Positions 7,690 to 14,805 of a stretch of 28,362 bases of DNA are shown here, piece by piece. Source of the stretch: Nitrospirota bacterium (lineage in GTDB: Bacteria > Nitrospirota > UBA9217); the NCBI GenBank assembly GCA_013334545.1, contig JAAXXJ010000004.1, positions 1 through 28,362 on the forward strand, given 5' to 3'. The number at the start of each line of letters is the position of its first letter. Positions within the stretch are counted from its first letter, which is position 1. Made by a program: the position numbers and the translations under genes. The notes beneath the pieces were generated by a model, which worked only from the letters and a program-made list of their open reading frames with translations, had not been told where the DNA came from and ran no database searches.

Positions 7690-8619
7690 ATGCAGAGATT
7701 TTTAAGGGGACCATGCCTGGGGATCGAGTTCACGTCCCGGGCGCTCAGGATGGGTCTGCTCACCGGCAACGGCGCATCGAGGTCCGTGCTCGCTTCAAGA
7801 ACAGTGCCGATGGAGGCGGGCATGGTGACCGAAGCGTTCGCAGCCCAGAACATCAGGGACAGCGAAGGCCTCGCATCCCTTGTCCGAAGCAGTCTGAAGG
7901 ACCTTACCACGTTTTCCCTCCGCCGTTCAGCCCTCAGTCTTCCGGACGGGATCTTCCGCGTCCAGACCCTCGAGTTCGATGAACTTCCGGCACATCGTCG
8001 GGACCGTGACCGGCTGGTCCGGTGGCGCTTGGAGAAGGGCGCGGCCTTTGACATGTCGAGCACGGTGCTGCGATATCAGGTTGTTCCGCGCCGCGACAAG
8101 GGCTGTTCCGTGCTCGCGTGCGTTGCGAAGCAGGAGGTCATTTCCCAGTACGAAGACCTGCTGACGGGACTGGGCCTCGAACCATGGGCGGTGGCGCCGT
8201 CCTCGTTCAGCGTCTTGAACTTCTACGGCCCCTATCTCGAGGTGAAGAACATCTCCGGCTTTGCCCTCGCATGGGTCACCGAGCGTTCGTACACGACGAT
8301 CATCCTGGAACAGGGCGGACCGCGGTTCTACCGTCACAGGGAGATCAAGACGGGCACGCCGGCCGATGTGACCGCGCGGCTCATGCGTGAGCTCGACGAC
8401 TCGCTCCACTTCTATCTGCACATGGACCGCCAGCAGCGGTCCGAAGTCGGACACCTCTATCTTGCCGGTGAACCGGCCGTCGTGGCCTCGCTGTTCGAGA
8501 GCCTGAAGAACGAAACGACCCTTGAGATCGAAACGCTCGTGCCCGCTGTCGTCCTGACTTCGGCAAGGGATGCTGCTGCGTCCCTTGCGGCGGCCTTCGG
8601 TGCGGGAGGGGTCCGGTGA
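7690..8619 (+). CDS. pilM: PilM-like actin-fold assembly protein (type IV pilus / type II secretion)
   Basis: About 309 residues, resembling the PilM/GspL cytoplasmic-domain family with an FtsA/actin-like fold. PilM binds the PilN N-terminus and links the inner-membrane platform to the cytoplasm. Identification rests on three things: G-I-E-F-T-S near the N-terminus, the central R-x-R-D-R-L-V-R-W-R-L-E region typical of these proteins, and position directly before pilN-pilO-pilP and a secretin. The frame is open back to 7543, but that part overlaps a terminator and does not look like protein. ATG 7690 fits the promoter and the protein N-terminus. The stop overlaps the pilN start (TGATG). The sequence is divergent, so the name comes partly from context. 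Confidence 0.75.
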   Translation: MQRFLRGPCLGIEFTSRALRMGLLTGNGASRSVLASRTVPMEAGMVTEAFAAQNIRDSEGLASLVRSSLKDLTTFSLRRSALSLPDGIFRVQTLEFDELPAHRRDRDRLVRWRLEKGAAFDMSSTVLRYQVVPRRDKGCSVLACVAKQEVISQYEDLLTGLGLEPWAVAPSSFSVLNFYGPYLEVKNISGFALAWVTERSYTTIILEQGGPRFYRHREIKTGTPADVTARLMRELDDSLHFYLHMDRQQRSEVGHLYLAGEPAVVASLFESLKNETTLEIETLVPAVVLTSARDAAASLAAAFGAGGVR

Positions 8620-9194
8620 TGAAGCGGGCAGCGGTGATCACCATCAACTTTGCCCGGACCGACTTCAGGCTTATCGCGCACGTTCGCCAGTGGCTCATCG
8701 CTGGTATTGTCCTGCTCGGGATCCTTGCAGGCGCGCTCCTGTGGATCGCGAACGCTACCGCGAATCAGGGTGCAGCGGCGGAAAAGCGCGTCAGGGACCT
8801 TGCCGCCTCGGCAGAGAAGTTGCGTCCGGCATTGGAAGAACGGCGGCAGCTGGTGAAGAACCTGGGCGCCATGTCGGGCCTGATCGAGGCAAGGCGGCAT
8901 TCGTGGACGCAGTTCCTGAGCAGGATCGAGGCAGTATTCCCCTCCGGCATCGCACTGACGAAGGTGGATTTCAACATCCGTGAACTGACCGTGGCCCTTG
9001 AAGGATCGGCGCAATCGCCTGAGGCGCTCAGCAATCTCATGATCGGGCTGCAGCGGTCTCGCTCGTTCAAGAACCCCCAGTTGAAGCATCAGTCGCTGGA
9101 GAAAGGGAGCCTTTCGTTCAATGTGGCAGTCTCGTATCAGGAACGTGGTGTCGCCGGACCGGTTCCGGACGCTGATCGGAAACCCGGCAGCTAA
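8619..9194 (+). CDS. pilN: PilN-like inner-membrane assembly protein
   Basis: Bitopic inner-membrane protein of 191 residues in the PilN family. It has a short cytoplasmic N-terminus including I-T-I-N-F-A-R (compare the I-N-L-L motif that binds PilM), one membrane helix at about 25-45, a coiled-coil-like region at about 50-90, and a periplasmic ferredoxin-like domain. ATG 8619 overlaps the pilM stop and has GGGAGGGG about 7 nt upstream, so translation is coupled. Its last 74 nt overlap the proposed pilO start. It works with PilO as the platform joining PilM to PilP and the secretin. Confidence 0.75.
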   Translation: MKRAAVITINFARTDFRLIAHVRQWLIAGIVLLGILAGALLWIANATANQGAAAEKRVRDLAASAEKLRPALEERRQLVKNLGAMSGLIEARRHSWTQFLSRIEAVFPSGIALTKVDFNIRELTVALEGSAQSPEALSNLMIGLQRSRSFKNPQLKHQSLEKGSLSFNVAVSYQERGVAGPVPDADRKPGS

Positions 9195-9681
9195 GCGGCT
9201 TCGGGTCCTTGCGGCGGTGTGCGCGGTTCTCATCGCGCTGAACCTGCTGCTGTATGCCTTTTTCGTTGTCCCGGCCGCCGCGCGTCTGGCGGCGAGCAGG
9301 CAGCAGTACGCCGACCTTAAGAGGGAATATGCCGACGCGGCGCTGTTCCAGAAGCAGAAAAAGCTCTTTGCCGGCCTCATGTCGGGCATCCCTGCGCAGA
9401 AGGATGTTCCGCTCCTGATCAAAGACCTGGTCCAGACAGCCCGCAGGCTGAACCTCTCGGTTGATGCGATCAATTCGGACATCCCCACGCAGGGGACCGG
9501 TGGTCTGACGATGCTGAAGTTCACCTTTCCTGCGGCAGGTTCCTACCCCGATGTGAAGCGGTTCATCTACCAGGTAGAGACCTCATCACGCCTCGTGGGG
9601 ATCGAGGACCTGAAACTGGGCTCCGAGAAGGGGCAGGTCAAGCTCCAGATGAAGCTGGTCACCTATATTCGGGGGGAGTAG
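9121..9681 (+). CDS. pilO: PilO-like inner-membrane assembly protein
   Basis: Bitopic protein of 186 residues, partner of PilN. It has one membrane helix at about 30-50, then a coiled coil (A-R-L-A-A-S-R-Q-Q-Y-A-D-L-K) and a periplasmic domain with K-F-T-F-P-A-A-G-S-Y-P-D-V-K-R-F-I, typical of PilO/GspM-like folds. ATG 9121 has GGGAG about 10 nt upstream but lies 74 nt inside pilN. In-frame GTG codons at 9145 and 9148, the latter with AGGA nearby, would shorten the overlap and leave the membrane helix intact. Confidence 0.75.
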   Translation: MWQSRIRNVVSPDRFRTLIGNPAAKRLRVLAAVCAVLIALNLLLYAFFVVPAAARLAASRQQYADLKREYADAALFQKQKKLFAGLMSGIPAQKDVPLLIKDLVQTARRLNLSVDAINSDIPTQGTGGLTMLKFTFPAAGSYPDVKRFIYQVETSSRLVGIEDLKLGSEKGQVKLQMKLVTYIRGE

Positions 9682-9730
9682 AGAGTCTCCCCGGGCGTGA
9701 TCTGCAGGCGAGTGAGCGCCGTAATGCATC

Positions 9731-10384
9731 ATGGCATTGGAAAAATCGCAGCAGATAACCGTTCTGGCGGTCCTGGCAACGGCCCTTGTCGCGCTCTCCG
9801 TGTACCAGCGGATCTCTCATGAGGCGCCCCGGACCCAGCCGCTGACCTACACGCGAGGAATGAAGGTCTCTACGCCGGTCCGCAGGGGGATATCCGCGTC
9901 CGGCATGGTGACCGATCCCCTCGCGGTTGTTGTGGAGCGGCGGGCGGATACCTATCCCGGCGTCATGCGGGATATCTTCCGGATGAGCGTTCCGGATCCG
10001 GCGGGGATGCGGAAACCGGACGGTGCGCAGACCGAAGCGATCATCACGCAGCCGGTATCAACAGCGCCGGCGAAGACCGCAGAGGAGGTCTCTGCGGACC
10101 TGGCGAGGGCCGACCTCTCCACGCTCCGGTTTTTGGGATACCTGACCGACGAGGACAGTTCACGGTTCCTGTCCAAAGAGGGCGAGCTCTTCATCGTCAA
10201 GAGCGGCGATACGGTGCTGAAGAACTATATGATAAAGGCCGTGGGGAAGGACCATGTGATCATGCATGACATGGTCACCAAGGTGGAGGTCCGGATCGAA
10301 CTGACCGGCAGCGGCGGCAAGGTGGTCCGGTCCGTCAATGGTCCGATAGATCACCGATATCCGGGTGCGGCCGCCCTGCCGTGA
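9731..10384 (+). CDS. pilP: PilP/GspC-like periplasmic linker protein
   Basis: 217 residues with a single N-terminal hydrophobic segment (about 8-25), a low-complexity linker, and a C-terminal beta domain at about 125-205. The C-terminal part (L-R-F-L-G-Y-L... I-V-K-S-G-D-T-V-L-K-N-Y-M-I) is the PilP/GspC homology-region pattern that binds the secretin N-domains. Classical PilP is a lipoprotein. This one has no lipobox Cys and is membrane-anchored as in GspC. No clear Shine-Dalgarno precedes ATG 9731. It sits 49 nt after pilO and 102 nt before the secretin. Confidence 0.65.
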   Translation: MALEKSQQITVLAVLATALVALSVYQRISHEAPRTQPLTYTRGMKVSTPVRRGISASGMVTDPLAVVVERRADTYPGVMRDIFRMSVPDPAGMRKPDGAQTEAIITQPVSTAPAKTAEEVSADLARADLSTLRFLGYLTDEDSSRFLSKEGELFIVKSGDTVLKNYMIKAVGKDHVIMHDMVTKVEVRIELTGSGGKVVRSVNGPIDHRYPGAAALP

Positions 10385-10486
10385 TCGGCGGAAAAGTCGT
10401 GATGATCAACGTGCGCGGCCGCTGCAAGGGTGCTTTGCTTGAAACGCTCGATCCTCGTGATCCTTGCGATCCTTCTGGAGGGGAAG

Positions 10487-12826
10487 ATGAAAAAGATCGG
10501 CATGCTGATGCTGACCATGGTCGTTCTGCTCGGCGGCTGTGCAGGCTCGCGGGCGTTCCAGCGCGGGGACCAGTACGCGAAGGACGGTGAATGGGACCTG
10601 GCGGTGAAGGAATACCGCGATGCCCTGAAGAGCAATCCTCAGGACATCGAGTACCGCTCGGCGCTCCTGCGCGCGGAGGAAACGGCGGCGAACCAGCACT
10701 ATAAGAGGGCCCGAAACTTCCTGAAGGAACGCAAGCTGGACCAGGCCATCATCGAGCTCCAGCAGGCCATCTACCTGAACCCCACCAATTCGGCGATCCA
10801 GGGCGCCCTCAAGACCGTGTTGAACATGAAGCAGGCGGAAGAGCACTATCGCGCTGCCTTGACCTTCCAGGAGCTGAACCGCCTCGGCGAGGCGGTCAAC
10901 GAGCTGAACCGGGCGGTGGAGCTTGATCCTGAGAACGCGAAGTATGTCGATACCCTGGAAAAAATCCAGAAAAAGAGGAGCGAGGCCGAGCCCGATGAAG
11001 CCCTGACCCTGGCGTCGGACAAGCCGATCACCCTGAACTTCAAGAACACGAACATCAAGGAGGTCTTCGAGCTCCTGTCCAAGCTTTCGGGCATCAACAT
11101 CATGTTCGACGAGGAGATCAGGGCGCAGCCCGTGACGGTCTTTGTGAAGGATGTGTCGTTCCAGTATGCGCTCAACCTGCTCCTGTCCACGAACAAGCTC
11201 TTCATGAAGAAGGTCAGCGCCGACACGATCATCATCATTCCCAAGACAAAGGCGAAGATGGACCAGTACCAGGACCTGGTGATGAAGACATTCTACCTGA
11301 ACAATGCCAAGTCAAAGGATATGGTGAACCTGCTCCGTTCCATGCTGGACACCAAGAAGGTCTATGTGAACGAGGTGCTGAACTCCATTACGGTCAGGGA
11401 TACACCGGAGAAGATCAAGCTGGTCGAGAAGATCATCGCTGCGAACGACCTGAAGGAGGCTGAGGTCATCCTCGACGTGGAGATCCTCGAGATCTCGAGG
11501 ACCAAAGCCCTGTCGTATGGCTGGAATTTCCAGCCGGGGCTGACGATCGGAGCCTCGGTCTCGGGGACGAAGCTGACCCCGGAAAATCCGAGCATCAGCA
11601 ACGTGGGTGTCACCCAGGGGATCAGCCTGAGCCAGTTTCGGAGCGCGACGAGCGATAATATAGTCTTGACGCTTCCGAGCCTCCTCCTGACGCTGATCAA
11701 GCAGGATGCCGACGCGCAAACGCTTGCGAACCCGCGCGTCCGGGTTCTGAACAATAAGCAGGCCAAGTTCCATATTGGCGACAAGATCCCGATCCAGACA
11801 ACAACGAGCCAGGCAACGGTTGCCGGGACAGTGGTCTCAACCTTCGAGTACAAGGATGTCGGCATCAAGCTGACCATCGATCCGAACGTGCACTTGAGCA
11901 ACACGGTGACGCTCAAGATGAACCTGGAGATCAGCAGCCTCGGCGAGCCCATCGACTTCGGCAACAACCAGAAGCAGTACAAGTTCGGCACGCGCAATGT
12001 GGATACGACCATCAACCTGCGTGATGGCGAGACCGTGATCATCGGCGGGTTGATCAAGGACGAAGAGCGGAAGAGCAGCAACAAGGTCCCCCTGCTGGGA
12101 GATATCCCGGTGGTCGGGAAGCTCTTTTCGCGGAGCGACGACGGCACGATCAAGACGGACATCCTCATGTCAATCACGCCCAACATCGTTCGTCCTCTCG
12201 AGCTGCCCGACAAGGACCACCAGTCGTTCTGGTCGGGCACGGAAGAGGCGTACGATGTCAAGCCGGTCTTCACCAGCGCTGGCAAGAGCTCGAAACCGGC
12301 CGAAAAGGCTCTGGAGAAGACCGCGGTGCTCGATGCGCTCGCGAAGCGCGAACAGCAGGCCCCGCAGAAGCCGCCCGAAGCAAAGGCGGAGGTCCCCGAG
12401 GCGGCGAGTGCAGCTGCGGTGCTCGAGATTAAACCGGGAGAGATGGCCGCAGCGGTGGGGCAGGAGGCAAGGTTCGAACTGTCCGTGGCCGGCGTCAGGG
12501 ACCTCTATGGTGCGATCATTACGCTCAGCTACGATCCTAAGATCGTGGATTTCAAGGCCGCGGCCGAAGGGGCCTTCCTGAAAAAGGACAATCAGCAGAC
12601 GTCGTTCCTCTTCTCGAACAATCTCAAGGCGGGGACCGTGGACATCTATATCACCCGCATAGGCGATGTGGGCGGCATCGAGGGGACAGGGAACCTTTGT
12701 ACCGTCCTGTTGCAGGGAAAATCGGTTGGAACGAGCCCAGTTATGTTCAAGAGCGTCAAGCTGGGGAACTACAACCGTGAGCAGATCAAAGCGGACGTCA
12801 GAGCAGCGAAGATCGTGGTAAAATAG
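10487..12826 (+). CDS. pilQ: Lipoprotein secretin (PilQ/GspD) with N-terminal TPRs and C-terminal cohesin domain
   Basis: Outer-membrane channel of 779 residues. Residues 1-18 are a lipoprotein signal with lipobox L-G-G-C (Cys18). About 22-155 is TPR-like (Q-R-G-D-Q-Y-A-K-D-G-E-W-D-L-A-V-K repeats). About 178-245 is an STN/N0 domain (P-I-T-L-N-F-K-N-T-N-I-K-E-V-F). About 260-330 is an N1 secretin domain. About 325-575 is the secretin core with L-A-N-P-R-V-R-V-L-N and V-P-L-L-G-D-I-P-V-V-G-K-L-F. After a Lys/Pro/Ala-rich linker, residues 645-779 look like a cohesin domain (Y-D-P-K-I-V-D-F, then G-T-G-N-L and a terminal beta strand). Start ATG 10487 has GGAGGGGAAG just upstream and gives a proper lipoprotein signal; the frame extends to 10430 without one. 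The TPR plus lipid anchor may act as a built-in pilotin. Confidence 0.85.
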   Translation: MKKIGMLMLTMVVLLGGCAGSRAFQRGDQYAKDGEWDLAVKEYRDALKSNPQDIEYRSALLRAEETAANQHYKRARNFLKERKLDQAIIELQQAIYLNPTNSAIQGALKTVLNMKQAEEHYRAALTFQELNRLGEAVNELNRAVELDPENAKYVDTLEKIQKKRSEAEPDEALTLASDKPITLNFKNTNIKEVFELLSKLSGINIMFDEEIRAQPVTVFVKDVSFQYALNLLLSTNKLFMKKVSADTIIIIPKTKAKMDQYQDLVMKTFYLNNAKSKDMVNLLRSMLDTKKVYVNEVLNSITVRDTPEKIKLVEKIIAANDLKEAEVILDVEILEISRTKALSYGWNFQPGLTIGASVSGTKLTPENPSISNVGVTQGISLSQFRSATSDNIVLTLPSLLLTLIKQDADAQTLANPRVRVLNNKQAKFHIGDKIPIQTTTSQATVAGTVVSTFEYKDVGIKLTIDPNVHLSNTVTLKMNLEISSLGEPIDFGNNQKQYKFGTRNVDTTINLRDGETVIIGGLIKDEERKSSNKVPLLGDIPVVGKLFSRSDDGTIKTDILMSITPNIVRPLELPDKDHQSFWSGTEEAYDVKPVFTSAGKSSKPAEKALEKTAVLDALAKREQQAPQKPPEAKAEVPEAASAAAVLEIKPGEMAAAVGQEARFELSVAGVRDLYGAIITLSYDPKIVDFKAAAEGAFLKKDNQQTSFLFSNNLKAGTVDIYITRIGDVGGIEGTGNLCTVLLQGKSVGTSPVMFKSVKLGNYNREQIKADVRAAKIVVK

Positions 12827-12886
12827 GTGCGGCATGAGTTGACCGCCGAATTGAAATGTGAAGATGGTCATGCCGAAAGATGTTGT

Positions 12887-13396
12887 ATGCGCAACCTCCG
12901 ATCTTCCATGATGGACAAACGAGGCCTTACTCTCGTAGAAATGCTCGTGGTCATCGCGATCGTCAGTATCCTGGCGGCGGCGGTCATGCCTCTTTCGCGC
13001 ATGACCGTGAAACGGGTGAAGGAAATCGAGCTTCGGAGCGGCCTGCGGACGATCCGGTCGGCGATTGATGCGTTCCGCAAGGACTGTGAACCGACAGCGA
13101 AAAAGCTTTCGACGGATTACTGCAAGGCAGACCAGGATTACTATCCTGAATCACTGGAGCAGCTAACCCAGCCGCTGAAGCTCGCCGGTCCGGGTGACAA
13201 GACAAGGAAATATTTGCGCCGGATCCCTCGCGACCCCATGATGACGTCAAGCTACGACGGCGATGCGAACGGCTGGGGGCTCCGTTCCTACAGCGATGCC
13301 CCCGATTCGACGCAGTGGGGAGGGGGGAACGTGTATGATGTGTATTCGAAGAGCGAGGCAGTTGCCCTTGACGGGACGAAGTATAGTACGTGGTGA
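12887..13396 (+). CDS. Pseudopilin with prepilin N-terminus (type II secretion / type IV pilus-like)
   Basis: 169 residues. The prepilin peptidase motif K-R-G|L-T-L-V-E-M is followed by a hydrophobic helix (V-V-I-A-I-V-S-I-L-A-A-A-V-M-P) and a GspG-like globular domain that includes Y-L-R-R-I-P-R-D-P. The mature protein would build or cap a pseudopilus under the secretin. The start is uncertain: ATG 12887, 12908 and 12911 are all in frame, none with a good ribosome site. 12887 has the weak GAAAGA upstream and gives an 11-residue leader. The C-terminus, V-A-L-D-G-T-K-Y-S-T-W, closely matches the end of the second pseudopilin (V-A-T-D-G-T-A-Y-N-T-W), suggesting an old duplication. Confidence 0.8.
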   Translation: MRNLRSSMMDKRGLTLVEMLVVIAIVSILAAAVMPLSRMTVKRVKEIELRSGLRTIRSAIDAFRKDCEPTAKKLSTDYCKADQDYYPESLEQLTQPLKLAGPGDKTRKYLRRIPRDPMMTSSYDGDANGWGLRSYSDAPDSTQWGGGNVYDVYSKSEAVALDGTKYSTW

Positions 13397-13506
13397 ATCC
13401 AGGAACGAGCATGATTCCCGTAGCATACTGCTACGGGACAAGCGAGCGATGAGGATAAACAGGTATCTTAGGATCGAAGCTCCATGTCATTATCTTCAGG
13501 GAGCTT
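13396..13506 (+). repeat. 112-nt tandem repeat, copy 1, with perfect hairpin
   Basis: Begins at the stop codon of the first pseudopilin gene and repeats at a 112-nt offset as the next entry. It holds a perfect 10-bp hairpin (13416-13425 with 13429-13438, loop TAC), then the conserved GACAAGCGAGCGATGAG and ends in CAGGGAGCTT. No T-tract follows the hairpin, so it is not a standard terminator. Confidence 0.8.
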
Positions 13507-13507
13507 A

Positions 13508-13620
13508 AATCCAGGAGCGGGCACAATTCCCGCAGCATACTGTTACGGGACAAGCGAGCGATGAGAATAAATAACTTCCCTGATGATCGAAGATTCAAAG
13601 CCTTTGGCTGCAGGGAGCTT
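13508..13620 (+). repeat. 112-nt tandem repeat, copy 2
   Basis: About 90% identical to copy 1 over its first 60 nt, with differences that are nearly all transitions, and more diverged afterwards. It also ends in CAGGGAGCTT. The hairpin (13528-13537 with 13541-13550) is weakened by one C-A mismatch and one G-U pair. It ends 25 nt before the second pseudopilin start. Confidence 0.8.
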
Positions 13621-13645
13621 CAGAGTATCAGAAGAACGGGGACCG

Positions 13646-14089
13646 ATGACGGACAGAACTGAACGCAAAGAACTGAAGGACCGGCGGAGTGTCGGGACCG
13701 TCCGCAGCCTGTCCAACCGCGGCTTCACGATCCTGGAGCTCATGATCGTGCTGGCGATCATCGGTATCCTGGTCACGATCGCGCAACCGAACCTGAAGAC
13801 CTCCATCACCCGGGCCAGAGAGGCCGTGCTGCGTGAGGACCTGTTCCAGATGCGGGATGCCCTTGACCAGTTCTATGCCGACAACGGAAAGTATCCCTCC
13901 CGGCTTGAGGACCTCGTCAGCCAGTCGGAGAAGTCCAAAAGCTATCTGCGCAGCATTCCGAAGGACCCCTTCACCGGCGCCCCGGACTGGATCACCGTTG
14001 CTCTTGATACCGAGGACGGCGGCGTTTTCGACATTCACAGCGCCAGTCCCCTTGTCGCAACGGACGGGACCGCCTACAACACCTGGTAG
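13646..14089 (+). CDS. gspG: GspG-like major pseudopilin
   Basis: 147 residues. A 26-residue basic leader ends in S-N-R-G|F-T-I-L-E-L-M-I-V-L-A-I-I-G-I-L, the prepilin peptidase site and hydrophobic helix with Glu5. The rest is GspG-like: A-L-D-Q-F-Y-A-D-N-G-K-Y-P, L-R-S-I-P-K-D-P-F-T-G and a terminal D-G-T-A-Y-N-T-W. It should polymerise under the secretin. Start ATG 13646 has GGGG about 5 nt upstream. The same frame is open to 13583, inside the tandem repeat, but those residues are not conserved-looking. It lies 249 nt after the first pseudopilin, the gap being filled by the repeats. Confidence 0.85.
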   Translation: MTDRTERKELKDRRSVGTVRSLSNRGFTILELMIVLAIIGILVTIAQPNLKTSITRAREAVLREDLFQMRDALDQFYADNGKYPSRLEDLVSQSEKSKSYLRSIPKDPFTGAPDWITVALDTEDGGVFDIHSASPLVATDGTAYNTW

Positions 14090-14134
14090 ACCATCACTTC
14101 TCCGTTTTTTCAAGGAATTCCGCGGAAAAAAAGC

Positions 14135-14163
14135 TTGCAAGCCCCCGGTAAAATCAGTAATAT
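14135..14163 (+). promoter_or_regulatory. Sigma70-type promoter for the DUF502 gene, with +1 at the start codon
   Basis: TTGCAA (14135-14140), 17-nt spacer, TAATAT (14158-14163). The expected +1 is 14170, exactly the first base of the GTG start codon. No Shine-Dalgarno is present. The geometry matches the pilM promoter, including the identical TAATAT. Confidence 0.6.
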
Positions 14164-14169
14164 AACGGC

Positions 14170-14805
14170 GTGAAAAAACTGAAGAATTTTCTGAAGAAAA
14201 ACTTCATCACCGGTCTTCTCGTGCTGGTCCCTGTGGGCGTGACCATCATTGTGCTCAAGGGCCTGCTCGGGTGGATCGACAACATCCTGGGGGACATACC
14301 CGGGGAAGTGATCGGGATCCGATTTCCAGGTCTCGGCATCATCACCCTGATCCTGTTCATCCTCGTCGTTGGCATCATCTCCGCCAACTATTTCGGGAAC
14401 CGGATCGTCCGCTACTGGGACGAGCTCATGCAGAAGGTGCCCCTGGTGCGCGGGGTGTATTCCACGGTCAAGCAGGTGATGGAGACGTTCTCCGTCAAGC
14501 AAAACTTCCACGGCGTGGCTCTCGTGGAGTATCCGCGCAAGGGGTGCTACAGCATCGGGTTCGTGACCGGTGACGTCCCGGGCGAGTCCGTGGGGCTCAT
14601 CGGAAAGTACGAGACGGTCTTTGTGCCGACGACCCCCAACCCCACGGCGGGGTTCCTCCTCATGCTCCCGGAGGCGGAAGTGCACCATCTCGACATGTCG
14701 GTGGAGCAGGGCATGAAGTTCATCATCTCTCTCGGCCTCGTGTCGCTCTCCGAACGGGAAGCCTTGAAATTGAAGCGACAGGTCGCCAGAGGGGGCAACC
14801 CATGA
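14170..14805 (+). CDS. DUF502 family membrane protein
   Basis: 211 residues, GTG start. A Lys-rich N-terminus (V-K-K-L-K-N-F-L-K-K) precedes two membrane helices at about 14-33 and 55-75. A soluble domain follows, with the DUF502 features P-L-V-R-G-V-Y-S-T-V-K-Q and F-V-P-T-T-P-N-P-T-A-G-F. Function of the family is not established. GTG is accepted because the promoter +1 falls on it and the N-terminus is the family one. Its stop overlaps the glmU ATG (ATGA), so it heads a DUF502-glmU-glmS run. Confidence 0.85.
   Translation: MKKLKNFLKKNFITGLLVLVPVGVTIIVLKGLLGWIDNILGDIPGEVIGIRFPGLGIITLILFILVVGIISANYFGNRIVRYWDELMQKVPLVRGVYSTVKQVMETFSVKQNFHGVALVEYPRKGCYSIGFVTGDVPGESVGLIGKYETVFVPTTPNPTAGFLLMLPEAEVHHLDMSVEQGMKFIISLGLVSLSEREALKLKRQVARGGNP

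Noticed and set aside
13396..13620. CRISPR array or cyclic-di-GMP (GEMM) riboswitch pair
   Set aside because: Only two units with no short identical repeat and unique spacers, and no cas genes. The GEMM core words (for example GGGCAAACC, GACGCAAAGCC) are absent.
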